Part shown: positions 16,821 through 25,961 of the stretch, piece by piece
How the letters are laid out: every line of letters begins with the position of its first letter
How positions within the stretch are numbered: the stretch's first letter is position 1
NCBI GenBank assembly: GCA_039029735.1
Contig: JBCCFL010000020.1
Location: forward strand, 1 to 64,000
Direction: 5' to 3'
DNA: 64,000 bases
From: CADEDH01 sp039029735
GTDB taxonomy: Bacteria; Actinomycetota; Acidimicrobiia; Acidimicrobiales; SZUA-35
Notes under the pieces: model-generated
Told to the model about the DNA's origin: nothing
The model's input: the letters and a program-made list of their open reading frames with translations, nothing else
Databases searched by the model: none
Position numbers and translations under genes: made by a program

Positions 16821-18150
16821 CGCCGTGATCACTGCGACGGAGTTGGGCAAGCGCTACCAGCTCGGCGAGCGCCAGCAGTACGGGGCGCTGCGCGACGTGC
16901 TGGCTGGTGGGTTCCGCCGACGCTCGACGTCGGGCCGCGAGGAACTCTGGGCCCTGCGCGACGTGTCGTTCACGGTGGGCGATGGGGAAGTACTCGGGAT
17001 CATCGGGCGCAACGGCGCCGGCAAATCCACGCTGTTGAAGATCCTCTCGCGCATCACGATGCCCACAGTTGGCGAGGTACGGATGCGGGGCCGCATCGGT
17101 TCCCTCCTCGAAGTCGGATCGGGCTTCCACCCCGAGCTGACCGGCACCGAGAACGTGTTCCTGAATGGCGCCATCCTCGGGATGTCGCGCCACGAGATCC
17201 GGGCCAAGCTCGACGAGATCGTGGCGTTCGCCGAAATGGACGCCTTCATGTCAACGCCGGTCAAGCACTACTCGGTCGGGATGTTCATGCGGCTGGCCTT
17301 CGCAGTCGCCGCCCACCTCGACGCCGAGATCCTCGTTGTCGACGAGGTGCTCGCCGTCGGCGACGCCCGCTTCCAGCAGAAGTGCCTGGCGAAGATGGGC
17401 GAGGTGGCACGCTCGGGCCGGTCGGTGCTGTTCGTGAGCCACAACCTCGATGCCACGCTCGCTCTCTGCGATCGGGGCATCGTGTTGGAGGCCGGCGAGC
17501 TGGTCTACGACGGCGACACCCGCTCCGCAGTCGACACCTACCGGCGCATGGCCGGGGTGACCACCCGCTCGGGCGACCAGCTCGACCTGAGCGGCCTCGA
17601 TCGGGAAGGCACCGGCGAGGCGCGCTTCGAGTCGGCCCGCATCGACGCCGGTGCGCGGTCCGAACCGGCCCGCCACGGGGCCGACGATTCGGCGGCGGTT
17701 CACAGCGGCGACCGGCTCACGATCACGGTCGACATCGATGCCGCCGAGGCCCAGTCCGTCGCCTCGCTCGGCCTCACGGTCGGCACCGAGGGTGGTCTCA
17801 TGCTGTTGAACCTCGACAGCGCCGATGCGCCCGCGATCGGGCCCATTGCGTTGTCTGCCGGTCGCAACCGGCTCACCCTCACGCTGCCCGAGCTCCACCT
17901 CGCCCCGGGTCGATATCGCGTTGGCCTCCGCCTGGCCAACCCGGTCACCACCCGCATTGGCTCGGGTGCGATCGACCTGCTCGATCCTGCCTTCGTGCTC
18001 CAGGTCGACGAGGCCCCGCCCTCGGTGCGTGGCGATGGAAGCCCCGAGCCGAGCGGAACGGGCCGCGGCACAGTCGCCACGGCGGCGCCGGTGGTGCACC
18101 ACGGTGCCGGCAGCCTCGTTGCGGGTGCCATGGTGGTGGAGTGCCACTGA
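16810..18150 (+). CDS. ABC-type polysaccharide export ATPase with Wzt-like C-terminal domain
   Basis: The 446-residue protein has an ABC ATPase domain (residues about 10-255) with Walker A G-R-N-G-A-G-K-S-T and Walker B I-L-V-V-D-E-V. The signature is the variant Y-S-V-G-M, normal for Wzt/TagH/KpsT exporters. A C-terminal extension of about 180 residues (from about residue 265) resembles the Wzt_C beta-sandwich, which recognises the glycan terminus in O-antigen exporters. A chain-end-specific export step is therefore likely for the glycan built by the upstream transferases. Start ATG at 16810 overlaps the permease gene. Confidence 0.87.
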   Translation: MSSDAVITATELGKRYQLGERQQYGALRDVLAGGFRRRSTSGREELWALRDVSFTVGDGEVLGIIGRNGAGKSTLLKILSRITMPTVGEVRMRGRIGSLLEVGSGFHPELTGTENVFLNGAILGMSRHEIRAKLDEIVAFAEMDAFMSTPVKHYSVGMFMRLAFAVAAHLDAEILVVDEVLAVGDARFQQKCLAKMGEVARSGRSVLFVSHNLDATLALCDRGIVLEAGELVYDGDTRSAVDTYRRMAGVTTRSGDQLDLSGLDREGTGEARFESARIDAGARSEPARHGADDSAAVHSGDRLTITVDIDAAEAQSVASLGLTVGTEGGLMLLNLDSADAPAIGPIALSAGRNRLTLTLPELHLAPGRYRVGLRLANPVTTRIGSGAIDLLDPAFVLQVDEAPPSVRGDGSPEPSGTGRGTVATAAPVVHHGAGSLVAGAMVVECH

Positions 18151-18947
18151 CGGTTCTGGCCCACCAGGGCTTCGTCCTGCCGGCCAAGATCGCAGCTCCC
18201 CGCCACGTCGACGCCACGGCCCTGTGTATTGGGGCCGGGGCACCCGACCTGGCCTACGCGCTCGGTCCGTGGCTGAACGCGGAGAGCCACACGGTGGTTG
18301 GGCTCGTGGTGTGGGCGGTGCCATTCACGTTGATCGCCAGCCTGGTGATGCGGCGGTGGGCGGCATCAGGCATCTTCGCCGTGGTGCCCGACCTCGGGCC
18401 GTTCCGGCTGCGCTCGTACCGGGTGCTTGCCACCCGACGACCGGCTGCCTTGGTGACGCTCACCTCAGCCGTGGCCGGCGCAGGGAGTCATGTGGTGATC
18501 GACGGGTTCACCCACCGGGGGCGATGGGGGGCGGACTGGCTCGGGTTGAACGAGCCGATTCTCACCGATCCGATCCGGGGTGAAGCCCTCAGCGGCGCCG
18601 AGATCGCCCAGGATCTCGGCCACGTGGTGGGCGCCGTGATCTTCACCATCACGTTGTTCGTGATCGGCGTCACCGGCCGTCTCTGTGATTGGTACGGGGA
18701 GGATGCGGTGGCCGAGGCCCGCGCCGTTGTGGCCACTGCGCGCCAGCGTGCGGTCTTCGGGCTCATCGTGGCCGTACCGGTGCTGACCACCATCGGTGTT
18801 GTCGGTGAACTCCGCTCGTCCACCATCTTCATCTCGATGCTCGTCGGGGCCCCGGCGATTCTGGTGGCTGGGGCTGTGGTCGGTCGGTGGCTCGACCGGA
18901 CCGTCGAGGGTCGGTTCAGCGACCGACCGCTGTCACCCCTGAGCTGA
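18141..18947 (+). CDS. DUF4184-family membrane protein
   Basis: The 268-residue protein starts M-P-L-T-V-L-A-H-Q-G-F-V-L-P and continues with a conserved pattern including G-A-x-A-P-D-L, matching the DUF4184 family of integral membrane proteins. Several hydrophobic segments and a buried S-H-V-V-I-D-G-F-T-H motif are visible; the His/Asp residues recall metal-dependent membrane hydrolases, but no activity is established. The GTG start overlaps the ATPase gene by 10 bases. Its end overlaps the end of the convergent chemoreceptor gene by 32 bases. Confidence 0.72.
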   Translation: MPLTVLAHQGFVLPAKIAAPRHVDATALCIGAGAPDLAYALGPWLNAESHTVVGLVVWAVPFTLIASLVMRRWAASGIFAVVPDLGPFRLRSYRVLATRRPAALVTLTSAVAGAGSHVVIDGFTHRGRWGADWLGLNEPILTDPIRGEALSGAEIAQDLGHVVGAVIFTITLFVIGVTGRLCDWYGEDAVAEARAVVATARQRAVFGLIVAVPVLTTIGVVGELRSSTIFISMLVGAPAILVAGAVVGRWLDRTVEGRFSDRPLSPLS

Positions 18948-20445
18948 CGAGCCGCTCCAGTTCGTCGGCCACCTCGCGCACGTCGTCGGCAGCATGGCGG
19001 TTCAGCTCCACCTCCGCTGTCGTGCTCTCGGCCCTGGACTGAACCTCATCGATCACGGCGTCCACCTCTTGCGCCGCCCCCACCGCAGCGTTGATCTGGG
19101 TGGTGATGCTGGACGTCGCGAGATGCTGGGCTTCGACGGCGGAGGTGATGGCCCCCTGGATCTCGTTGATCTGCCCGATGATGCCGGTGATGGCCCCGAT
19201 CGCGGCGGCCGACTCCTCGGTGTCGGCCTGGATCGCTCCCACGTGTTCGGCCACCTGATCGGTGGCCATCGCGGTCTGGCGGGCCAGATCCTTCACCTCG
19301 TTGGCCACCACGGCGAAGCCCTTGCCCGACTCTCCGGCCCGAGCGGCCTCGATCGTGGCGTTGAGCGCGAGCAGATTGGTCTGCTTGGCGATCGTGGTGA
19401 TCACGTTGAGCACCTCACCGATCCGCTCGGATGACACCCCGAGCTTCGACACCGACTCGGTGGTGAGAGCGGCCTGATCGGCGGCTCGGTCGGCCACGTC
19501 GGCCGCACGGGCGGCCTCGGCAACGATCCGATTCGTCGACTCCGTGTAGCCGGTCGCGGCGTCGAGGACCTGGCCCATGCTCGACGCCACGTCGTGCATC
19601 TTCTGCGAGGCGTTGTCGACGGCCGTGCCGGTCTGGGTGGCCGTGTCCTGGAGTTCGGCGGCAACTCCGTCGAATGTGGTGGTGGCGGCCTGGAGTTTCC
19701 GCGTGCTCGACCGCACCAGGCGAGCGATGGTCGTTCCCAGATAGAGGGCGACGAGGGCGCCGATCAGCCCGCCGACCACGACAGTGACGGCGATCAGCGT
19801 GTTGGATCGAAGTACCCCTTCGCGTACCGACGTGAGCAGGCTCGCCGTCTCGGCCGTGTACTGCTCTTCCGCCAGGGTCTGGATCCACGCCTGGGCGTTC
19901 GTGAAAGCGAGTCGGCTGGCCGCAAGGTGCAACTCGGCGTCCACCTCGGCCACCTCGAGCCGGAGGTAGTTGAGGGAGATGTCGCTGCGGGCGAGCAACG
20001 CCTCGTCGAGCAGTACCTCGGCCTCGGCTCGCTCGGTCAAGGCCTCGGTCGCCGCGTTCACCTCGTCGAGCCACAGGGCATGGTCGCGGTCGTAGCTGGC
20101 CAGGAGTTCGGACTCCCCATCGAGATCGAGCGAGACCGACTCGAAGTTGCGGCGAATCTCGGCGCTGGCCTCGACGTGGGCCCTCACGTCGGAGGTTGCC
20201 TGCTCCCGCTGGGCCTCCGTGGCGGCGCTGCCGAGGCGCTCCAGGGCGAGCTGGGCCTCGTGGTCCTCGCGGTCGAGGCGCAGGAGGTTGATCGCCGCCG
20301 GCGAGGCCTTCGTCTCCACGACCTCGGCGGCTTCGGCCGCCCACTCGTTCGAGCCCCACACGATCGACCCCTGCACGACCGGGGGAATGGCGAGCACCAC
20401 GATCATGGCGATGATGCGGGGCCACAGCCCGCCGAGCCGGCTCAC
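18916..20445 (-). CDS. Methyl-accepting chemotaxis protein
   Basis: The 509-residue receptor has a first membrane segment at residues about 10-30, an extracytoplasmic helical domain of about 170 residues, a second membrane segment (L-I-A-V-T-V-V-V-G-G-L-I-G-A-L-V-A-L) and a cytoplasmic signalling domain. The hairpin tip T-N-L-L-A-L-N-A-T-I-E-A-A-R-A-G-E is well conserved. A normal HAMP domain is not obvious after the second segment. The GTG at 20445 overlaps the stop of the solute-binding protein gene (GTGA), so I prefer it to the ATG at 20523. No che or flagellar gene is in the window; output partners must be elsewhere. Confidence 0.87.
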   Translation of the reverse strand: MSRLGGLWPRIIAMIVVLAIPPVVQGSIVWGSNEWAAEAAEVVETKASPAAINLLRLDREDHEAQLALERLGSAATEAQREQATSDVRAHVEASAEIRRNFESVSLDLDGESELLASYDRDHALWLDEVNAATEALTERAEAEVLLDEALLARSDISLNYLRLEVAEVDAELHLAASRLAFTNAQAWIQTLAEEQYTAETASLLTSVREGVLRSNTLIAVTVVVGGLIGALVALYLGTTIARLVRSSTRKLQAATTTFDGVAAELQDTATQTGTAVDNASQKMHDVASSMGQVLDAATGYTESTNRIVAEAARAADVADRAADQAALTTESVSKLGVSSERIGEVLNVITTIAKQTNLLALNATIEAARAGESGKGFAVVANEVKDLARQTAMATDQVAEHVGAIQADTEESAAAIGAITGIIGQINEIQGAITSAVEAQHLATSSITTQINAAVGAAQEVDAVIDEVQSRAESTTAEVELNRHAADDVREVADELERLVSSGVTAVGR

Positions 20446-21965
20446 GAGTCCGCCAATGGCCGTGGTACCCCGAGGTACACCTGGATCTTGCGGAAGTTGT
20501 ACGGCAGGAAACGGAGTTCGCATGGCGTGTTGTTGCGCTCCGGGGCAGCCGACGTCGGGCTGAACGTGCCGTTCAGGGTCTGGTCGACGCCGGGCACGAG
20601 CGCCGTCGTGACCTGGACCACCTCGCCTGTTTCGGTGAGCCGGAGCTCCGAGATCGAGGTCTGGGCCATGGCCTGGCGGCGCTCGTCGAGGCTCACGGCG
20701 CCGTACGGCAGGTCGAGCTCTAGTGTGGCGAGCGCATCCCGGAGGTGGGCGCCGTCGGGCCCGGGCACCCCGTCGACCGCGGTCAGCGCCTCGACGAGTG
20801 CAGTGGTGGCCACGTAGTAGGAGTAGCCGAAGAGGAACCCGAGTGCCGTCGAGGGTGGCGCGGCCTCACCGCCCGCGAGGCCGGCCGGCAGCGTGTCCCA
20901 TGTGTTGTCGGCCAGCGCCCGGTAGGAGGTGATCTCGGGGGTGGTCACATCGGCGGGGAGCGAGGCACTCCCACCGATCCGCACGCCGTTCGCCGCCTCG
21001 GGCCCGACCACTCCGGCGATCGCCGGGCTGAAGAAGAGATTGCCGGCATGCTGGGTGCCGACGAAGGCGCCCTTCTGGCGGACGAACTCCTCCAGCGCCG
21101 GCAGGGTGCCAGTGCCGCCGATGGCCCAGAAGTATCCGTCCACCTCCTCGGGGTCCGGGAGCTGGGCGATGTAGGGCTTGTAGTCCTCGGTGCCGAGCGC
21201 CGGGAACACACTCTGGGTCACCCGGCCGCCGGAGCCGCAGAAGTCTGCGGCGAAGCCGGCGGTGGAGGTCCAGCCGAAGCCGTAGTCGTCGCCAATCACG
21301 GCCACCCGCCGCCAACCCAGGTTCTCGTACACCTCGTGGCCGAGGCCAGCGTTCCACTGCGCCCCGTCGGCCACGAAACGGAAGAAGTTCGGGGCGTCGA
21401 CCTTCAGCGTGGCGTCCTGGGCCCCGGCCGAGCCGTTGATGAACGTGACGGCCGGGTGATCGAGGGCGAACAGGGCAGTGGCCACACCCTCGTCGCCCGA
21501 GAGCGGGCCGATCACCACATTGGCCCCCTTCTCGTGGACGAGTTCCTGCAGAATCGCCAGGATCCGAGCGCTGCTGTCGTTGCCGCAGCCAATCCCCACC
21601 ACCTCGATCGGGATGCCGGCCACGGTGGCGCCGGTGATGCCGTCGAGGGCCGACGTTCGCGACCCGAGGGTGGCACCCGCCTGTTCGGCCAGTGCCAGTG
21701 CGACCCCGGCCACGACATCCTCATGGAACGCGGCGAACGGCCCTTCGCACTCACCGAGGATGCCGAGACGGATCCCGGGGCCCTCGGTTTCTGCGGTGGG
21801 ATCCGCGGTGGCCTCAGCGGCGAGCGCGGCGGGAACGCTTTCGGAATCGCCAGGATCGCCAGGATCGGCGGTGTCGCCGTCGTCGATCGGCTGGCCACAC
21901 GCCATGAGCAGCGCGCCGATCAGCAGCATCCCCGTGATCCGTTTTCCCAGCGTTGATGTTCTCAC
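20442..21965 (-). CDS. Type I periplasmic-binding (Leu/Ile/Val-like) lipoprotein
   Basis: The 507-residue protein has a lipobox (L-L-M-A-C, Cys23) and, after an Asp/Ala-rich linker, a branched-chain amino-acid-binding-protein fold starting I-R-L-G-I-L-G-E-C-E-G-P-F. Motifs such as V-V-I-G-P-L-S-G-D-E-G and V-A-V-I-G-D-D-Y-G-F-G-W match the family. No ABC permease or ATPase lies nearby. Instead the next gene, overlapping by 4 bases, is a chemoreceptor, so this protein may deliver a ligand to the receptor rather than to a transporter. The GTG start at 21965 follows a G-rich stretch and gives a standard signal peptide. Confidence 0.82.
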   Translation of the reverse strand: MRTSTLGKRITGMLLIGALLMACGQPIDDGDTADPGDPGDSESVPAALAAEATADPTAETEGPGIRLGILGECEGPFAAFHEDVVAGVALALAEQAGATLGSRTSALDGITGATVAGIPIEVVGIGCGNDSSARILAILQELVHEKGANVVIGPLSGDEGVATALFALDHPAVTFINGSAGAQDATLKVDAPNFFRFVADGAQWNAGLGHEVYENLGWRRVAVIGDDYGFGWTSTAGFAADFCGSGGRVTQSVFPALGTEDYKPYIAQLPDPEEVDGYFWAIGGTGTLPALEEFVRQKGAFVGTQHAGNLFFSPAIAGVVGPEAANGVRIGGSASLPADVTTPEITSYRALADNTWDTLPAGLAGGEAAPPSTALGFLFGYSYYVATTALVEALTAVDGVPGPDGAHLRDALATLELDLPYGAVSLDERRQAMAQTSISELRLTETGEVVQVTTALVPGVDQTLNGTFSPTSAAPERNNTPCELRFLPYNFRKIQVYLGVPRPLADS

Positions 21966-22027
21966 CCGACCCCCGCTCGACTCGGTCCGTGCCCATCGGC
22001 GAACGCAGGGGGAACCTGAGGGGTCGA

Positions 22028-22903
22028 TCAGCGCACGCGGGGGAAGCGCACACTCGCGAGGAATGGCTCGCCGTGAGCGAGGTCGGGATCGGCGAGGTCC
22101 GGGTCGACCCGGCCGGGGGACGCGTCGTAGCGGGCATCGTCCCCGGTCCACACGTAGGCGATCGAGCGTCGGGGCGTGGACAGGGTGTTCGGCGGTGCCG
22201 CATGGAGGGTGCGGTGGTACCACACCAGGGCGTCACCAGGCTCGAGGTACCACCACACCCGCTCGAAGCGCGCCCGAAGGTCGGCGATCGGTGGCATCGG
22301 TGTGCGGTCGGCCGTGATCGGACCGTCGTAGGCGTCGGTGGTGGAGAAGTGCTCCATCACGTAGATCGGCTCGTCACGCCGGTGCGAACCTGCCAAGAAC
22401 TGCAGCGCTGTCTCCCGGGGGATCACATCGAGCGACACCCACGTGTTCACTGAATGCTGGCCGATCACCCGCTGATAGCTGGCGTCCTCGTGCCACCGTG
22501 TGGCCGCCCCACCGTGGCCGTCCTTCACGAACAGGTTGTCGAAGTAGCGGTTGAGCGCGCGGGAGCCCATCAGCTGGGCGGCCAGGTCGGCGACCGGGCC
22601 GTTGTCACGAACCCGGCGGAACGCGTCGACCCGGTCGCTCACGTCGATGTCGTAGAAGAACGACGGGCCGGCACCGTCACCACCCACCCGGTAGCTGCGG
22701 GGTGACGCGACGGCCTCAGCGTCGGTACACCCGGCCCGGAGCTCCTCCACCTGATCGACCGAGAGCACGTTGCGCAGGCACACCACCCCGTCGGCGGTGA
22801 AGGCCTCGACGGCATCGGCGCCGAGTTGGCCTGACGCCGCGTCGAACGATGCACGAGGCTCGACCGTCTCGGCCGGCACGTCGACGTCGTAGGCGGCGCT
22901 CAT
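22028..22903 (-). CDS. Phytanoyl-CoA dioxygenase-family Fe(II)/2-oxoglutarate oxygenase
   Basis: The 291-residue protein has the PhyH double-stranded beta-helix motifs: H138-E-D140 (in R-W-H-E-D-A-S-Y-Q) and distal H234 in R-T-L-H-A-A-P-P-N, with R245/R246 suited to bind 2-oxoglutarate. It hydroxylates an unknown substrate; family members act on acyl-CoAs but also on many small molecules. Its ATG overlaps the stop of the crotonase gene upstream (ATGA, 22900-22903), which suggests a linked acyl-CoA pathway. Confidence 0.82.
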   Translation of the reverse strand: MSAAYDVDVPAETVEPRASFDAASGQLGADAVEAFTADGVVCLRNVLSVDQVEELRAGCTDAEAVASPRSYRVGGDGAGPSFFYDIDVSDRVDAFRRVRDNGPVADLAAQLMGSRALNRYFDNLFVKDGHGGAATRWHEDASYQRVIGQHSVNTWVSLDVIPRETALQFLAGSHRRDEPIYVMEHFSTTDAYDGPITADRTPMPPIADLRARFERVWWYLEPGDALVWYHRTLHAAPPNTLSTPRRSIAYVWTGDDARYDASPGRVDPDLADPDLAHGEPFLASVRFPRVR

Positions 22904-23643
22904 CGCTTCGGGCGGCTCAGACGGTCGGCCATGTCCCGCGGCCGGCCATAGGGGGACGAGCGTTCGTGAGCCAGGGCGGCGGCGCGGTCCATGTCGCGCC
23001 CGTCGGTGAGCAACGCCTTGTCGATGCGGCTCGTGTCCCACGAGTTGGCGACGATCTCGGCCGCCAGTGCGGTCGACGTTGCATCGAGGTCGCTCGCGGG
23101 TACGGCAGTGTTCACCAGGCCGATCTCGGCCGCCTCCGCCCCCGAGATCCGTCGCGCCGTGTACATGAGTTCCTTCGCCTTGGCCCGGCCCACCCGTTCG
23201 GGCAGACGCACAGTCATGCCCCACACGGCGACCAGACCCCACTGGCCGTGGGTGTCGCCGAGGCGAGCGTCGTCGGCTGCCACCAGTAGGTCACAGCCGA
23301 GGGCCAGTTCGAGCCCGCCCGTGTAGCAATGGCCCTGGATGCGAGCAATGGTGGGCATCGGCAGTGCTTCGAGCGCGTCGATCGTCTCGGCCTGGAAGTG
23401 GCGGGTGGGTGGCGTCGGCGCGTCTGGGTCGGAGATCCCATCGAGGTCGTTGCCGGCGCAGAAGGCACGCCCGGCGCCACCGAGAATCACGCAGCCAACC
23501 GATTCATCGTCGGCCAGGGCGTCGATGTGGGCCCGCAGCTCCATGAACGAGCCGACCGTGAGGGCGTTCAGCTTCTCGGGTCGATTCAGGGTGAGGGTGC
23601 ACACCCCGTCGTGGTCGTGACGGAGTACGAGATCGTCGGCCAT
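22900..23643 (-). CDS. Enoyl-CoA hydratase/isomerase-family protein
   Basis: The 247-residue crotonase-fold protein has the oxyanion motif F-C-A-G-N-D-L and the helix G-G-L-E-L-A-L-G-C-D. In place of the two catalytic glutamates of true hydratases it has D-T-H-G-Q-W-G-L, a pattern of a divergent subgroup, so hydratase activity is doubtful; isomerase, thioesterase or another acyl-CoA reaction is possible. It is translated together with the PhyH-like gene downstream. Confidence 0.8.
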   Translation of the reverse strand: MADDLVLRHDHDGVCTLTLNRPEKLNALTVGSFMELRAHIDALADDESVGCVILGGAGRAFCAGNDLDGISDPDAPTPPTRHFQAETIDALEALPMPTIARIQGHCYTGGLELALGCDLLVAADDARLGDTHGQWGLVAVWGMTVRLPERVGRAKAKELMYTARRISGAEAAEIGLVNTAVPASDLDATSTALAAEIVANSWDTSRIDKALLTDGRDMDRAAALAHERSSPYGRPRDMADRLSRPKR

Positions 23644-23714
23644 GGGAGTGAGTCTGTCATCCGGAGTGGGCAGGCACCCAGCTACGCCGCTGGGTCACAC
23701 GTCGTCGCACGTCG

Positions 23715-24584
23715 TCACACGTCGGCGTAGCGTTCGATCACCTCGGTCCAGCGGGCACAGTCGTCCGGAGTGGCGATGGCGGCGCCCAGTCCGGCCACGC
23801 CCGAGACAGGCACTGCGATCCTGCTCACGCCCCGGGCGGCCATGGCGGGAATGTCGTCGAGGTCGTCCGGGAGTTGGGCGGTGAACTCGATGGCGTCTGG
23901 GTCGCGCCCATGCTCTTCGGCCGTGCGGCGCACGATGTCGAACAGCTCGGGGGAGGCGCCGCGGGCGGGGAAGTAGCCGTCGCCGAGACGGCCGGCCCGG
24001 CGCGCTGCGATCTTCGTGTCGCCGCCGATGATGATCGGTACCGAGCCCTGGGCGGGTTGGGGGCGGCAGTAGGTCTCGTCGAAGTTCACGAACTCGCCGT
24101 GGAACGTTGGCCGCTCCGCGGTCCACAGCTCGCGCATGGCCGCCACGTACTCGTCGGTGCGTGGGCCGCGATCGTCGAACGATGCGCCGATGGCGTCGAA
24201 CTCCTCGCGCATCCAGCCAACGCCGATGCCGAGCATGATCCGCCCGCCCGAGAGATGGTCGAGCGTTGCCACCTGCTTGGCGGTGATCACCGGGTTGTGC
24301 TGGGGCAGGATCAGGATCGCCGTTCCGAACCGCAGGGTGCTGGTCACGCCGGCCATGAACGCCATCCACATCAGCGGATCGGGGAGCGGCATGTCCTCGC
24401 TGCCCGCGGCGAGCTTGCCGTCGTCGGAGTAGGGGTATGGCGAGTCGTATGTGGCCGGCATCACCGTGTGCTCAATCGTCCATGCCGACTCGAACCCGGC
24501 GGCCTCACCGGCCTGGACCAGTTCGACGGCGTTGGCCGCGTGCACGTACGGGCCGGTGTTGCAGTACCTCAGACCGAACTTCAT
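23715..24584 (-). CDS. LLM-class (probably F420-dependent) oxidoreductase
   Basis: The 289-residue protein is a luciferase-like monooxygenase-fold protein: M-K-F-G-L-R-Y-C at the N-terminus, V-A-T-L-D-H-L-S-G-G-R-I-M-L-G-I-G-V-G-W in the centre and P-I-I-I-G-G near the cofactor site. This form (TIGR03619-like) uses F420 in actinobacteria in the cases studied. GGGAGG precedes the ATG at 24584, which fixes the start; the frame extends further but inside the divergent gene's leader. It is divergent from the amidohydrolase gene. Confidence 0.82.
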   Translation of the reverse strand: MKFGLRYCNTGPYVHAANAVELVQAGEAAGFESAWTIEHTVMPATYDSPYPYSDDGKLAAGSEDMPLPDPLMWMAFMAGVTSTLRFGTAILILPQHNPVITAKQVATLDHLSGGRIMLGIGVGWMREEFDAIGASFDDRGPRTDEYVAAMRELWTAERPTFHGEFVNFDETYCRPQPAQGSVPIIIGGDTKIAARRAGRLGDGYFPARGASPELFDIVRRTAEEHGRDPDAIEFTAQLPDDLDDIPAMAARGVSRIAVPVSGVAGLGAAIATPDDCARWTEVIERYADV

Positions 24585-24695
24585 GACGGAACCTCCCGCC
24601 GCCAATCTGCCTATCGGGTGCACCGTCTGGCAAGCTGGACGCCACGGATGCGGCGGGCCGCACGGCACCGTCGCCCGCACCCAGGGGGACAACCG

Positions 24696-25895
24696 ATGAC
24701 CGAGACCACTGTTGATGTGGCCGCCTCGTCCTATACCGGCGACCGGGCCATCCACGATGCGGACAGCCATCTGATGGAGCCGAATGACTGGCTGGCTCAC
24801 TACGCCGACTCCGCCACCGCAGCCAAGCTGCGGGATCTCGAACTGAGCGGGGGAGGGGGCAAGGCCACGCACGAACTCGTCGACGACTGCTGGGCGCGCC
24901 GCGACGATCCGGAGCGCACGGCTGAACTCGCCGCCGACGTGGTCAACGGCCCGAAGGGGTATTACGCCTACGGGGCCATGGACCGTGAGGAGCGCGTGGC
25001 TGCGCTCGATCAGCTCGGGTACCGCAGCCAGCTCGTGTTCTCGACGTTCGCTCCGAGCCAGTTCGCCGACGACGCCGATCTCGACCTCGTGTACGGCGGA
25101 GCGTCAGCCCACAACCGAGGCATGATCGACTTCACCGCAACCGACGCGAGGCTCGTGCCGGTCGGCTACGTGCCGTTGCAGGATCCCCAACGGGCCGCCG
25201 CCTGTGTTCGGGAGGCGATCGACGCTGGCATCGGTGCGATGTGGGTGCCCCACGGTGTGCCCCAGCGCATCAGCCCGACCCACCCCGACTACAACCCGAT
25301 GTGGGCGGCGCTCGCCGAGGCCGGCGTGCCGATGGTGCTGCACCTCGGGGCGAACGGCACCAACCAGATGGCGCCCACGTGGCACAACAACGGGCGAGAC
25401 CCCGGGCATGACTTCATCGGCGGCGGCGAGAACCTCCGGTCGAAGGACTTTCTCAATCTGCACCACGACGCCGAGAACCTCCTGGCCTGCCTGGTGCTCG
25501 ACGGTGTGTTCGAGCAGTTCGAGGGCCTGCGCTGTGGAGTGATCGAGATCGGGGCGGGCTGGGTTCCCAACCTGCTGGCATCGCTGGATGCATCGATCAG
25601 GGCCTTCGGGCGTCACGAGCCCGAGCTGGCCAAGCTCTCGCTGTCTCCATCCGACTACGTTCGGCGCCAGATCAGCTTCACCCCCTGGCACTTCGAGGAC
25701 GTGGGGTGGCTGATCGCCAATACTGCCCCCGAGCTGTACCTGTACTCCTCCGACTGGCCCCATCCTGAGGGCGGTCGCAATCCACTGGCCGCCTTCGACG
25801 CCTCGCTCGATGCCGCTGGGATCGGGCCGGTGGACCAGCGCATGTTCTTCCACGACAACATGGCCCGCCTGCTGGGCGACCGGGTGCGGTCGTGA
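24696..25895 (+). CDS. Amidohydrolase-2 family metal-dependent hydrolase/decarboxylase
   Basis: The 399-residue protein starts with the motif I-H-D-A-D-S-H-L-M-E-P and ends with Y-S-S-D-W-P-H-P-E-G-G, both typical of amidohydrolase family 2 (ACMS decarboxylase-like TIM barrels). A central M-V-L-H-L-G is the third metal-ligand region. Such enzymes decarboxylate or hydrolyse aromatic or ring-cleavage acids; the substrate is not predictable here. AGGGGGA precedes the ATG. The divergent LLM gene and the nearby crotonase and PhyH genes suggest catabolism of an unusual carbon source. Confidence 0.8.
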   Translation: MTETTVDVAASSYTGDRAIHDADSHLMEPNDWLAHYADSATAAKLRDLELSGGGGKATHELVDDCWARRDDPERTAELAADVVNGPKGYYAYGAMDREERVAALDQLGYRSQLVFSTFAPSQFADDADLDLVYGGASAHNRGMIDFTATDARLVPVGYVPLQDPQRAAACVREAIDAGIGAMWVPHGVPQRISPTHPDYNPMWAALAEAGVPMVLHLGANGTNQMAPTWHNNGRDPGHDFIGGGENLRSKDFLNLHHDAENLLACLVLDGVFEQFEGLRCGVIEIGAGWVPNLLASLDASIRAFGRHEPELAKLSLSPSDYVRRQISFTPWHFEDVGWLIANTAPELYLYSSDWPHPEGGRNPLAAFDASLDAAGIGPVDQRMFFHDNMARLLGDRVRS

Positions 25896-25961
25896 TGGGG
25901 TAGGGCCCGCCGCGGTCAGGATCGAGGAGGGCTCGGGCCGGTCAGCCCGGCTGAGGCGGGC

